Assembly (NCBI GenBank): GCA_026874595.1
Contig: CM049318.1
Coordinates: 40,776,456-40,840,455, forward strand
Reading direction: 5' to 3'
Length of the DNA stretch: 64,000 nucleotides
Source of the DNA: Sipunculus nudus
Lineage: Eukaryota; Annelida; Sipuncula; Golfingiida; Sipunculidae
In this document: positions 21,770 to 32,210 of the stretch, in pieces
How the letters are laid out: every line of letters begins with the position of its first letter
Position numbering within the stretch: the first letter of the stretch is position 1
The notes under the pieces: generated by a model
Told to the model about the DNA's origin: nothing
Databases searched by the model: none
What the model saw: the letters and a program-made list of their open reading frames with translations, nothing else
Made by a program: the position numbers and the translations under genes

Positions 21770-24700
21770 TGGCTTTTCAAAGATAATACAACCCCCAAGA
21801 CTGGTGGGATATGAACAAACCCAGCTGCCCGTAATGTCTGATGATAGTTGGATCTTTGAATTAGAGGACTCCGAAAAAAAAATGAAACAGACTGGTTTAT
21901 GGTTAATGATAAAGAAAATGAAAATTGATATCTGTTTTATACAGAAGGCCTATGTTACACATGCAGGAAGATGCAAAGATATGGGCTAATTAATGGGATG
22001 GAACATTGTTCTTTCTCCCCGTATAATAATTGTAGTAGAGGTTTAATTATATGCATATCTAGAAAACTCCAAGTAGATGGAATGGCGCAAAATCAAATAA
22101 GTGAATACAATTCAAGAATTCAGCTCATAAAATTTGAAAGTGATGTTTTAAAATATGCATGTTTTAATATATATGCACCAAACAGTGATAGGGAGAAAAT
22201 TATTTTTTTGATCGATTAAAACATATTGTACAGTCGCTAACTTCCTCGGATGAAAATATAATTTTAGCTGTAGATATGAACACAGTTATGGAGGAAAGTA
22301 TAGATAATATATATGGAGGGAAATGTAAGGAAAAGGTGATTAAATCGTTAAATAACTGTATAAATTCCTGTGCATTAGATGATATTTATAGATCTTTAAA
22401 TACGGATCAAAAGGAATTTACATGGTTCAGAAGAAACCCGCTAGCTGCTAGACGGCTAGATTAAATTTTTGTTGGAAAGGGCTTCTTAACTTATGTTAAT
22501 CATGTGAAATTGAACCTTATGCAAAGTCTGATCATTCATTTGTAACTGCCTCTATAAAACACCGTTTAGATCGCGGTCCTGGATATTGGAAACTCAACAA
22601 TAGTTTGTTAAAGAACCAAAATTTTATAGAATTAAGCAAGTTATTGCATAAAACGATATCGGGAATTAACAAAGGTCTTAACCCAAAAATAGTATGGGAA
22701 TTCTGTAAAAACAGAGTAAAATGCGCTGCATTAGATTACGGAAGATGTAAAGCTTCTTCGACAAAGGTTGAAATGCTGGTGTATAAGGATCGTTTAAAAG
22801 AACTTGAAAAGCAGTTGGTGAATAATCGGGGTAAATGTATTAGCGAAAAATATTGTGAGCTTAAAATGAAGTACGACATTTAGTGTGATGTAAACTTAAA
22901 AGGCGCACAAATAAGATCCAAACTGAAATGGACTGAGGACGGTGAAAAAAAACACTTCATATTTTTTGGGCTTAGAGAGAGCAAGAGGTAGTATGAAGTG
23001 TATCTCGGTGATAAAAAAGAAAAATGGACATATTTGTGATGATATACATGAAATAATGAATGAGATATATAATTATTATTCTGAATTATACACAAAACAT
23101 GGTGAATTTGTAAAAGAAAAGTACGATACATTTATGGAGAATATAGTTGTTCCTCAATTATCGGATGATGATCAGATGATATGTGAAGGGGATTAACTGT
23201 AGAGGAATGCACTGAAGTACTTAAATCTATGAATTCAAATGCAAGTCCCGGAACTGATGGTCTTGGGCCAATATTTTATCAAACGTTCTGGAGTAAAATA
23301 GAAAATATTGTTGTTGATTCATTAAAATATGCTATGAAAGTTGGCAGATTATCAGCTACTCAAATGAAAGGCATTATTATATTGTTACCAAAAGGAGGTA
23401 GATTGACTAGAGATATAGATATCTTTAGACCAATTACATTAGCATGTTCAGATTATAAACTTGTGGCAGGCGTATAAGCAAACCGATTACAAAGAATTAT
23501 TAAAAAGTTAATAAGTACTGATCAAACTGGCTATATAAAGGGGCATGGAATATTTCAGAATGCTAGATTAATTGAAGATATTATATGGTACAGCAGAATA
23601 AAATATACCAGGTATTCTTCCAGCATTAGATTATAGCAAGGCTTTTGATAGCCTAAATAGAGATTTCATGTTACAATGTTTAAAATCATACAATTTCGGG
23701 CATAATTATTTACAATGGATAAGGCTCCTTTATAAAGATACGCAAAGCTGTGTGTCTTATGCCGGTTGGTTATCAAAGTTATTTTCTCTGGAAATTGGGA
23801 TTAAACAAGGCTGTCCTTTAAGTGCTCTACTATTTATTTTGTCAGTTGAGATATTTTTATGTAAATTAAGGCAAGATGTTACAGTTTCTGGTGTAAAAGT
23901 AGGCGAAACGCAAGTAAAATTAACACAGTATGCCGATGACCTAACTGTTTTTTGTGGATGTCGGTGGGGAAGATATTCAAATATGCACAGAATTTGAACA
24001 ATACCTCGGCCTAAGATTGAATATGAAAAAAAAAAACTTGTGGGATATGGTTAGGAAAGTGGAAGAATAGGAGAGACTCCATAGCTTCCCTAAATATGAT
24101 ACCGCCGGGTGAAAATGTTAAGATACTAGGTGTCAGATATGCCAATGACAGGTCAGCAGCCGAGGTGGAGATTAATTTGGAAAACAGGATTAAAAATATG
24201 GAAAAAACTGTTAAATCCTGGAGCAAGAGAATTTTAAGTATTCATGGTAAGGTAATTCGAGCAAAGAGTTTACTGGCTTAATAAATTGTACATTTACTGA
24301 TGGTCCTGCACCCACCGGAACATATTTGTAAACGGGTTATCGGTATGATATATAAATTCATTTGGCAGGATACTGGAAAAGGAAAAGAAAAAGTAAAGAG
24401 ATGTGTTATGCAGCAGGGATATAGGTATTGGGGAATTAATGTTCCAGTTGTTGAAAATATACAGAAAAAATATTTATATTAAATGGTTGAAAAGATTTAT
24501 TAAATGTTATGACGATAAATGGTTCGTGATTGGAAAAATGTTATTGGAGTATATCTACCGTAGAGGGATTCTGTTGCACAAAATGGGGAAAAGAGACAGT
24601 GAACAATGCATCTTTTGCAAATTTGTGAAAGACAATATTGAACATTTTTTTGTTAACTGTGATACTGTTTTGGCATTATGGAATGAAGTGAGGAAAAAGT

Positions 24701-24880
24701 GTAATGCTTTTTATGGGAAAAGAGTCGATTTAAGCGAAATAAGTATTCTTTTTGGGTATGAGTTGTCAGCAGTAGGACATTTTAAATAAACCATCTTATT
24801 TTAATTGGAAATTTATGTATTAGTAAATTCAAGTATTGAAATTATCCTAACTTGTTACTGTTGTTTGAAAAAGAATGTGA
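21770..24880 (+). pseudogene. LINE ORF2 (AP endonuclease + reverse transcriptase), broken
   Basis: Endonuclease motifs include NIYAPNSDRE at about 22167-22196 and SDHSFV at 22527-22544, the catalytic His block. RT motifs follow: NASPGTDGLGPIFYQTFW (from 23235), FRPITLACSDYKL (23427-23465), DQTGYIKG (23519-23542), GIKQGCPLSALLF (23798-23836) and the active-site YADD at 23929-23940. A C-terminal Cys/His motif CIFC...H...C lies near 24607-24660, and a last conserved block, in a shifted frame, ends near 24880. Multiple frameshifts (for example around 22462, 22930, 23195, 23600, 24000, 24280) and stops disable it. Confidence 0.8.
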
Positions 24881-25399
24881 ATATCGGCTTTTGTGATCAT
24901 GTAAATTGAACAAAAAAAATATATGTATCATGATATGTAGAAATACAGTAGACTTCAGTAGATACCGATTATTTACTCGCATTCATTATTATACTGTTCA
25001 TTAATATATTTTTTAAATATAAAAAACTATGTATAAATGAAATGTTAAATAAAGTATTAAAAAAAACTAAATGTGACACTCCACTCATTGATAGCTCATG
25101 TGTGTTTATAAATACAATTTTAGTTTCATAATCGGTGGTTTAATCAGATAAATTTGAAAATTCAATTCAATTTCAATTTGCTAATTCGGTACTCAGAATA
25201 CAGAGTTTACATAGATTTATTAGAAAATGTCAATTAGGGACAAATATAGATCGGACATAATGTGGCCACTATTTTATGAACCGGAGAGTGTATTTATTCC
25301 TTTACTAGCCATCATTCAGATACCAACTATAAAAAAAAATCTATTTGACCTGAAAAAAAAACATGAAGAGAAATGAACGACATGAACAGTTTGTCTGTA

Positions 25400-25882
25400 G
25401 CACTCCTTTCCCTTCACTATAAAGTTATCGAACATGACCTTTCCCTTCACTATGAATTAATGGAACATGTCCTTTCCCTTCACTATGAAGTCATTGAACA
25501 TGCCCTTTCCCTTCACTATGAAGTCATTGAACATGCCCTTTCCCTTCACTATGAAGTCATTGAACATGCCCTTTCCCTTCACTATGAAGTCATGGAACAT
25601 GCCCTTTACCTTCACTATGAAGTCATGGAACATGCCCTTTCCCTTCACTATGAAGTCATGGAACATGCCCTTTCCCTTCACTATGAAGTCATGGAACATG
25701 CCCTTTACCTTCACTATGAAGTCATGGAACATGCCCTTTCCCTTCACAATGAAGTCATGGAACATGTCCTTTACCTTCACTATGAAGTCATGGAACATGC
25801 CCTTTCCCTTCACAATGAAGTCATGGAACATGTCCTTTCCCTTCACTATGAAGTCATTGAACATGTCCTTTCCCTTCACTAA
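25400..25882 (+). repeat. 33-bp tandem repeat, about 14 units
   Basis: The unit contains CTTTCCCTTCACTATGAAG and TCATGGAACATGCC. Being a multiple of 3, it keeps frames open on both strands and yields an apparent 11-residue repeat protein (25373-25882). The equivalent position of copy B (39254-39295) has a single related unit, so the array expanded locally after the duplication. No evidence for translation was found. Confidence 0.92.
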
Positions 25883-26107
25883 GAATTGACAAAATAACGA
25901 CAGAACATTTGAATGTGAGAAAAGGTCTACACGTTGAGACAAGTCCTCAAGTTATCTTGATCGCTTTTTGCCGGTCCGCATATGTATGTTTGGTCAGGCT
26001 TAAATGGTGCTTGCAATATATGGTAAGCTATAGTCTCCTTCCATATATCATCTTCAGACAATTCTAGCTATATAAATATAAGTTTTATTTATTTTACATG
26101 GATTGTA

Positions 26108-26312
26108 CAACCAGTTAAAATAACTAATACGATGCACTTTCCATGGATGTAGGCGCTCGGTAGTCTTTAAGGGTGGAAGAAACCGGAGTACCCGGAGAAA
26201 ACCACCGACCTTGGACGGGCAACCCACTCTCATAGCCACGCAGGGAATCGAACCCGGGTCGCCAGCGGAGAGGGCCGAGCGTTTTACCACTCAGCTGTCC
26301 ACGCTGTCTATT
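26108..26312 (-). mobile_element. tRNA-derived SINE with conserved central-domain-like segment
   Basis: On the minus strand a tRNA-like head has an A-box-like stretch (GCTGAGTGGTAAAACGC), then the canonical B box GGGTTCGATTCCC (plus 26251-26263). About 60 bp further on comes TTTCTCCGGGTACTCCGG followed by TTTCTTCCACCC. That word is typical of conserved central domains shared by many metazoan SINEs. It is inserted in duplication copy A and absent at the matching place of copy B. The frames across it are incidental. Confidence 0.75.
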
Positions 26313-27204
26313 GATATCAGTCAAACGAATCCTAAACCAATATTAACTTCAAAATTGTAGCTCCTTGGCTGGGTAATCATGTATGTTGGAATATTGAACT
26401 TTTTTATGTTTCGTTCACTGGGCTAAATGGATCTAATATCGAAGCCACGACTTTCTCTCAGGATTTTTCTGCATATTTAATATCACAATATATTTTGGTA
26501 AATAATAAGAAATATTCTTCTCAATGCTAATAAGCAGAGTCCAAACCAGACTCCTTCCATTGACCGTCTTAAAAACTAGCGACCAAGAGCCTCTAAAGAA
26601 CAAAGTATTTTCTTGGGTTCTTTAAGGACACGGCATAATATACCGGCTATTAACAGAAGCCATAACTTTGGTAAACAAGTTTTCAGAAGGAGCCTTGGCT
26701 TTGGTTGGAACAGGTTTGGTTCTTGAAAAGAAAAAAACACCAAAACCATAGAATTTACATTTCATATGAGGTATTAGCTACAGCGCAATTGTTTATATTT
26801 GAGAGTGTATAAAAAATTGGATCAAAATCGTGAAAAAGATTTTTTTTTTACATTTTTCATATATCTCTGGCGTCATATTCTGGCGTCGGTGGATGATTTT
26901 TGTGTCATCTTGAGACAAGGAAGAGTAGACCGAATTTGAATTTAAGATAATTTGTAACTTGGTAAGCCTCCTTAAATAATATCATCAGGGTAATTTTTAC
27001 AAATATTCAGTATAGATATATTTATTATTTTGTTTTAAAACGTTTCGTCTTTTGGCAAACTCAAGTTGGTTAAAAGTTGTTTAGTAACATCGTATTCTTA
27101 TTGATGCTACATATCACCAGTACATACTCTAAGAGAGTTTGTCATTAAGATTCACTTTTCTCTTTATATAACTATGTTATCTTTGTAGCATCAAGATAAA
27201 AAAG
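26313..27204. other. Upstream flank of peptide copy A
   Basis: Non-coding sequence matching the flank of peptide copy B (39655-40495), with words such as TCTTGAAAAGAAAAA, CATTTCATATGAGG and GATGATTTTT. No promoter element can be singled out. Confidence 0.4.
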
Positions 27205-27414
27205 ATGTTGACTGTTGGACATTACATTCTGATGTCAATCAGTGCAGTGACATGTATCAACTTGCAAAAAATGTGCGTATATAGCGTCAGTAAAACTCTC
27301 ATCTCAGGAACTTACTTTGTTCGTAGCTGTAGCTTTCGACCGTATTACATGGTCAGCAAACAGGTGTGCTTAACAATGACTGAGGGTTGTTATCTGAACA
27401 CGGGGATCATTTGA
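27205..27414 (+). pseudogene. Small secreted peptide gene, copy A: first exon kept, second lost
   Basis: The ATG-led hydrophobic stretch MLTVGHYILMSISAVT is homologous to the first exon at 40496. The copy B donor AG|GTAACT is here T|GTATCA, a weaker site. The downstream region aligns with copy B until about 27640, where it jumps directly to the terminal codons of copy B exon 2 (GTCCCATGACAAAGCA at about 27692 versus GTCCAGTGACAAAGCA). Most of the cysteine-bearing exon is therefore deleted. The unspliced 69-codon frame is open but probably not a product. Best read as a disabled paralogue. Confidence 0.5.
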
Positions 27415-27714
27415 CACAGGTGATTATAAATCTGCGAAAGTTCTAGGCGCAGGTCGTGGTTCAGGCAGGTCGGCGTCGCTAGATGTGAAGTGCCTCCTTT
27501 TCATCCGTCCTGACATTATAATTATCAAGCCGTTGTGCTGCTGATGACCATGTATACGTTCGGAAGCTATAGCTCTGGTAAGTCCCTGAATTGAGAGTTT
27601 TACTAACGTTATGGAATATCCACTGACATACAACACACATATTAAGAAATGTGAACAAGAGAAAAGGTTCCAAACTTGATTAAGAAATGGTTGTCCCATG
27701 ACAAAGCATGGTTA

Positions 27715-27716
<2 letters not shown>

Positions 27717-27791
<75 letters not shown>
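27717..27791. repeat. (TA)n microsatellite
   Basis: About 37 perfect TA units. A shorter run at 41636-41672 lies at the equivalent place of duplication copy B. Confidence 0.95.
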
Positions 27792-27796
<5 letters not shown>

Positions 27797-27960
27797 TGTA
27801 AAAGTACCTCCTTGTGTCATTGTCACTTACATTATATGTGTGACCAATGCATACGCAATGTACAACAATTACCAAAATATGTTTGTTTGCATGTGTTTAA
27901 ATCCGACGAGCCCTTCAATTTTCACCTCTGTTACTGAGTTCAGTGATAAAAATCATAAAT

Positions 27961-28451
27961 GTTAAACAAATTTTGCCAAATTGCAATGGACACACTGCTG
28001 TGTAACAACAGATTGTCGTATAGTATATTTATGATGTTACATAAAACAAAATATGAGCAGTATATAGCAGTATTTTAACAGTGTTACAAAGTACATGAAG
28101 CTTTGTCTTTGCCATATTTTTCAAATCTTTTTTATTATTTTTTATATTAATTTATTTCAATTTTTTTTGTAATTAGGTATTGTGTCACTTTGATTATGTG
28201 AGACAGAACACAAAGCATCGTTAAAATTAATGTATTTAGTGATAATGATAGGTATCTATGGGTGTGCAAGTCTGTGTTTAATTAAAAAATATACAAGTAT
28301 ATGCCCGTCATTCTTCTTTCATTTTTCCTAAGTATTCCACAAGCTGAATGAAGTTTTTATCCCTGTGTACGCATTTGACGGAAAACGTTGATAGTGTCTT
28401 CTTTTGGGTCTCTGAAAGTTTCAGAGTGAGAAAACTAGAAAATAGAAATAT
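27961..28451. other. Intergenic, no gene recognised
   Basis: AT-rich sequence directly before a hairpin-headed repeat. Confidence 0.35.
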
Positions 28452-30560
28452 TTTTTAGCTCAGCTGACTATTAGTCATCTGAGCTATAGTCGTGGTCCAT
28501 TGTCCGTCGTCCGTCCTTCTGTCCGTCCGTCCGTCCGTCCGTCCGTCCGTAGATGTAGTACGTTTTGATACCGTAAAGACCTATAGGAATAAAAAATTCG
28601 GCATAATGTTAGATGTCCCAAAGAACTCCTACCAAGCCAAAAACTGGATCTTTGCGACTTCGTTCTTTTGAGAAATTAAGGAAAAAACTCAATTTTTTAC
28701 TAAAAACCAATTTTCACACTTCAGGACTGCCTTATATCAAAACCACTCATCTTTTTTTTTCCTTACATTAACTATAAATTTTCCTCTATATAGTTCTTAT
28801 GTACATGCGAGAAAAAAGTTCTGTGTTATATAATTTGAAAAAGTTATGGGCCCAAACATATTGCATTTTGTAAAAAATCAGAAAAAAATTTTTGGTCACT
28901 TATCACAAAAAAATGTAAAGCTAGAGACTTTTTTTCAGTAATATAACTTTAAATAATCAAAATTCAATTGTATACCCAAAATTAGATCAAAATCTTTTAA
29001 ATTTATTAAAATATAAGCAAAAATATAAAATTGGTACATTAAATTTTGCCCAAATTTGACCATGGCACGTTTTTCTCCCCGTAAGTTAATTTAATTTATT
29101 TTTCTCAGCCTGGATACATGTGGATTTAATCTGTTGAATTCTGAAATTTGAAAGTAAAAGCCTAAACATTATTCTAATTATTGAAGTTTCAGATGCTCTA
29201 ATGTATTTGCATTTTGTATATCAAAGACACTACTCTTGCTCACTACAGCCTTGCCTAGGTAACCTTATTAGTGATGCAGCACTGGCAGAACGCCCCTGCT
29301 GTAATAAACATACACTTATTCTCATGGGCCCTACCCTAACCCCCCCCCCCCCCATCCACCACCACCACTACCACCAACTTTATTGCAATACATGGTTTGT
29401 TATTGTCAACTGTATTTCTTTAAATGTAAAGCTGTTTTTGATCCAATGTGCACAACCTTTCTTGAAATATTAATTCAAGAAGTAATCTAAGAGATGCCAC
29501 GTTGTTGCAATGATGTAGCATTTTCAAGAAATTATTTCCTTTTAGAAAATTAAACAAAATATAATTTAACCCTTTAGTAGGCATAATTTGATAATATATG
29601 AAACAAATCATGGATAAATACAGGTGCAATTTAAAATTGTGAATTCTGGAGTGTTATTTTCATTTATTTATTGCTTTGCAAATTGAAAAAATATATTTTA
29701 TACAAAAAAATAAATATATCTGTGTGCATAATGTGATGTTACCTGACTAAATTAAGTATAAATGTTGATGCAATTTAGATTTGTGAATCAATTTAAATAT
29801 TCAGATATATATGATATACTGTAAATATATAGTAAAATATATTAACTTAAAAAATGACTTAACAAAAGGAAAAATGGCATCTGATGCAAATATCTGTTCA
29901 TTATTTTCCTGTCTCAGTAGAATGGAAATTAAAGTTATTTGATTTGTTTTCCATCTCTCTGCCTATTTTTAAATATTTAAAAATAATTTCATTTAAATTA
30001 AATTTTATCCTTTACGTATATGCAGAGGTGTCCCAGTAAGCACCAATGAATTTAATTCCGTATTCTGTATTTATATCCAAAGGTGTTGTAAATAGAAATG
30101 AAAGCCATAAAACAAGGTACTTTTGATCATTATTTAAACTTGTGAAATTTTTATATTCTGGATTCTCAAGAACTTGGTTTAGCTGTAGCTGAATAAATAC
30201 CAGACATGGTGCGAATACTTTGCAAATGTATTTGAATGCGAAATTGAACACATGTATGTACTCCATAATTGCATAGGCATGAATAGGAAAAATGGTAAAA
30301 ATGAAAGTATTTGAATACAAATGCAAATAATTTCAAAATGTATTAATGAATATATTTTATAATATTATTTTAATAATCATTTATTTACATTGTATTATTT
30401 AAAAAATCTTTTCAGATGACACTGTTATTATTTTTATTTAAATATCGACACAATATTTATAATTAATTTTTAATAAATAGTTTAACATATCATTTGTGCT
30501 AGTGCTACTCTTTGGTAGGAATAACTGTGTTATTTAATAACTCATTTGTAAAAAGCATAA
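28452..30560 (+). mobile_element. Hairpin-headed interspersed repeat, copy 2 (tail missing)
   Basis: The head TTTTTTAGCTCAGCTGACT/AGTCATCTGAGCT is followed by (GTCC)n at 28502-28548 and the family body (TTCAGGACTGCCTTATATC, TTGACCATGGCACGTTTTTC). The distal half, including CCAGACATGGTGCGAATACTTTG at about 30195, matches copy 3. No CAGCTGAGCGCCG tail is found; similarity fades close to the integrase remnant. A minus-strand frame at 30012-30326 is partly preserved in copy 3 (37319-37501). Confidence 0.6.
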
Positions 30561-30575
30561 TTAACATGACTGATA

Positions 30576-31640
30576 ATGGACAGTTTTTTTAATCAATTCT
30601 ACTGCAATGTAGATAGAGCTAAATGGCCAAGTCAAAACCTATCTGCCATTCCTGATAAAAGTGCTAAGAGCGTCGCTGAATTTGTCTATAGGGTTGTGTG
30701 TCGAATGGGATGCATTGATTCCTTGCTGAGTGACCAAGGGCGCGAGTTCGTGAACCAAATCATTTACCATTTACTGGGCAAGTTTGGGGTGGACCATCGG
30801 ATTTCGTTGGCCTATCAATCGCAGACAAATTGTCAGCGAGAACGCAACAACCTGACATTAAAAGCAGCACTGGCAAAGCTAATTTCGGAAGAGTGTGACA
30901 CCTAGGATACACTTCTGTCTGGTGTTCTGTTTGCCTACCACAGTTCTGTCCGCGCATCCAAAAAAGTGTACACCCTTTTAGGTGATGTATGGCAGGAATG
31001 CTAGGCTGCCAGGAGCTGCCACTGTTGCCGCTTCTAACTCCCCTCACGCTGACGAACAATCCACGCCAAACACTGACCTTCTACATACTATGCAGGACAT
31101 CAGGGAAAACATCAACACCAACTTAGCCACCAACACCGGGAAAGCACAGAAAAGGCAGAAGCACAACTATGACCGACATCATAACTGCACTAAAGAAATA
31201 GAAGTGGGTACTGAAGTTTACGTGAAGAACGGCCGACGGGTTCATCGAGTCGGCTCGAAATTAGAACCGCTTTGGACAGGACCATATACTTTATACGAGA
31301 CGTTATCCAAAAGCCCATGGTTCGAATACAGATCTGGTTTTTTTTCTGGGAAGAAACTAAACAACCATGCTGCCAATCAAAAAGTTTTCATTCCAAGAAA
31401 CCCTGTACAATAAGATGACCCCGCCCCGGAACCATCAGTTGACCCAGCCCCTGAACGAGCACATGACTCAGCCCTGGAACAGGCAGATGACCCAGCCCCT
31501 GACCAAACTTCCGGTCCAGCCCCTGACCAAACCTATGATTCAGAATCCGATCTATTATCTCATCCAACCGGTGAAGACAGATTTGATTCAGGCTTATATT
31601 AGCCAGCAGCTAAACGTCAGCAGACGGGTTTAATCCGCTG
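30576..31640 (+). pseudogene. Integrase/transposase (DDE core plus GPY/F tail), broken
   Basis: The frame at 30576-30905 contains LLSDQGREFVNQ (second catalytic Asp block) and RISLAYQSQTNCQRERNN (third catalytic acidic block, normally with a Pro and NG). After a frameshift near 30950-30985 the frame continues with VMYGRNARLP, then VGTEVYVKNGRRVHRV and LEPLWTGPY, a GPY/F-type integrase C-terminus, to a TAA at 31411. The same frame then continues through an acidic Pro/Asp-rich linker to a TAG near 31602 and on into the OTU domain. Integrases of this wording occur in Ginger1 DNA transposons and related Gypsy elements. The N-terminal zinc-binding and first catalytic Asp parts are missing, and no reverse transcriptase is nearby. 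Confidence 0.7.
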
Positions 31641-32122
31641 GAACCATCCATACGAAAAATGTTCGAAAAGTCTTCGCCTAAAGATTGTAAGCCGCAGTAT
31701 TTTGGGAGAAGCGGTTTGCTCACGGAACCCAAAAAGTAAAAGGATCGCCAAGGGCGAAGGAAATTGCTATTTCCGGTGTTTTAGCTTTGTATTGTCAGGG
31801 ACAGAAGAAAATCATCAAAAAATAAGAGACCAAGTAGTAAACCACGTGTGCTTCACAATAAATGGTAAACTCGAGAACTATCTGAGCCAAGGAATTTCCA
31901 GCTATATGGAGCAAACACCCATGAACCAAGATGGAGTTTTGGCGACTTATGCCGAAATACTTGTCACTGCATCATGGCCTGGGGTCGATGTAGTAGTATA
32001 TACTAAAGACGGAAACACATGGCAGTGGATGACGTATCCTGCGTCATTCGACCTTAACAGAACGTTCTGTATACCCTGGAAACACTGCCCGGCACTTTAA
32101 TGCTGTTATCTCAGTGCTATGA
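31641..32122 (+). pseudogene. OTU-type cysteine protease domain downstream of integrase, broken near its end
   Basis: It is in the same reading frame as the integrase part, which suggests one original polyprotein. GEGNCYFRCFSFVLSGTEENH matches the OTU active-site block (usual GDGNCLFR..S..L.G.E..H): the nucleophile Cys is present, the Asp is replaced by Glu. LATYAEILVTAS and VVVYTKDGNTWQW match the later OTU strands. A one-base shift near 32065-32070 moves the rest into another frame, where RHFNAVISVL carries the expected catalytic His before TGA at 32120-32122. OTU enzymes cleave ubiquitin chains; the role in mobile elements is not established. Integrase-OTU pairings occur in Ginger-type transposons. 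Confidence 0.65.
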
Positions 32123-32157
32123 TAACGCTTTTTCATGAACTGATGTACCCTGGATAG

Positions 32158-32160
<3 letters not shown>

Positions 32161-32204
<44 letters not shown>
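32161..32204. repeat. (TA)n microsatellite
   Basis: Perfect TA run just after the OTU remnant. Confidence 0.95.

Positions 32205-32210
<6 letters not shown>

Larger units (their letters stand above)
20650..25066 (+). mobile_element. L1/Tx1-type LINE, long but inactivated
   Basis: ORF1 with zinc knuckles (20650-21754) is followed by an ORF2-like region with AP endonuclease, reverse transcriptase and a terminal Cys/His motif (21770-24880), a short AT-rich 3' UTR and an AATAAAGTATTAAAAAAA tail at about 25050-25066. All domains are in the expected order on one strand. Several stops and frameshifts break every domain, so it is not autonomous. RGPGYWKLNNSLL-type wording after the endonuclease and the RT motifs place it in the L1/Tx1 group. 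Confidence 0.85.
25180..27960 (+). repeat. Segmental duplication, copy A
   Basis: This block matches 38960-41850 in order: a GGACATAATGTGGCC segment with CATTCAGATACCAAC, a TTTCCCTTC...GAACATG unit, GATCGC(C/T)TTTTGCC, CATATGAGGTATTAGCTACAG, the MLTVG first exon, GATCTGCGAAAGTTCTAGG-like sequence, a (TA)n tract and AGTACCTCCTTGTGTCATTGT. Copy A additionally holds an expanded 33-bp array and a SINE, and lacks about 300 bp including most of the second peptide exon. The divergence seen by eye suggests an old duplication. Confidence 0.75.

Noticed and set aside
25373-25942. 11-residue repeat proteins on both strands
   Set aside because: A 33-bp tandem repeat; open on both strands, and only one unit in the duplicated copy.
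26251-26312. Functional tRNA gene
   Set aside because: Has A- and B-box words, but the fold is incomplete and it continues into a SINE body.
26054-26324. Two minus-strand frames with GDPGSIP wording
   Set aside because: They are translations of the tRNA-derived SINE head and central domain.
27642-27965. (IY)n frames at (TA)n tracts, here and at 14433, 41636 and 56310
   Set aside because: Dinucleotide repeats read as alternating Ile-Tyr.
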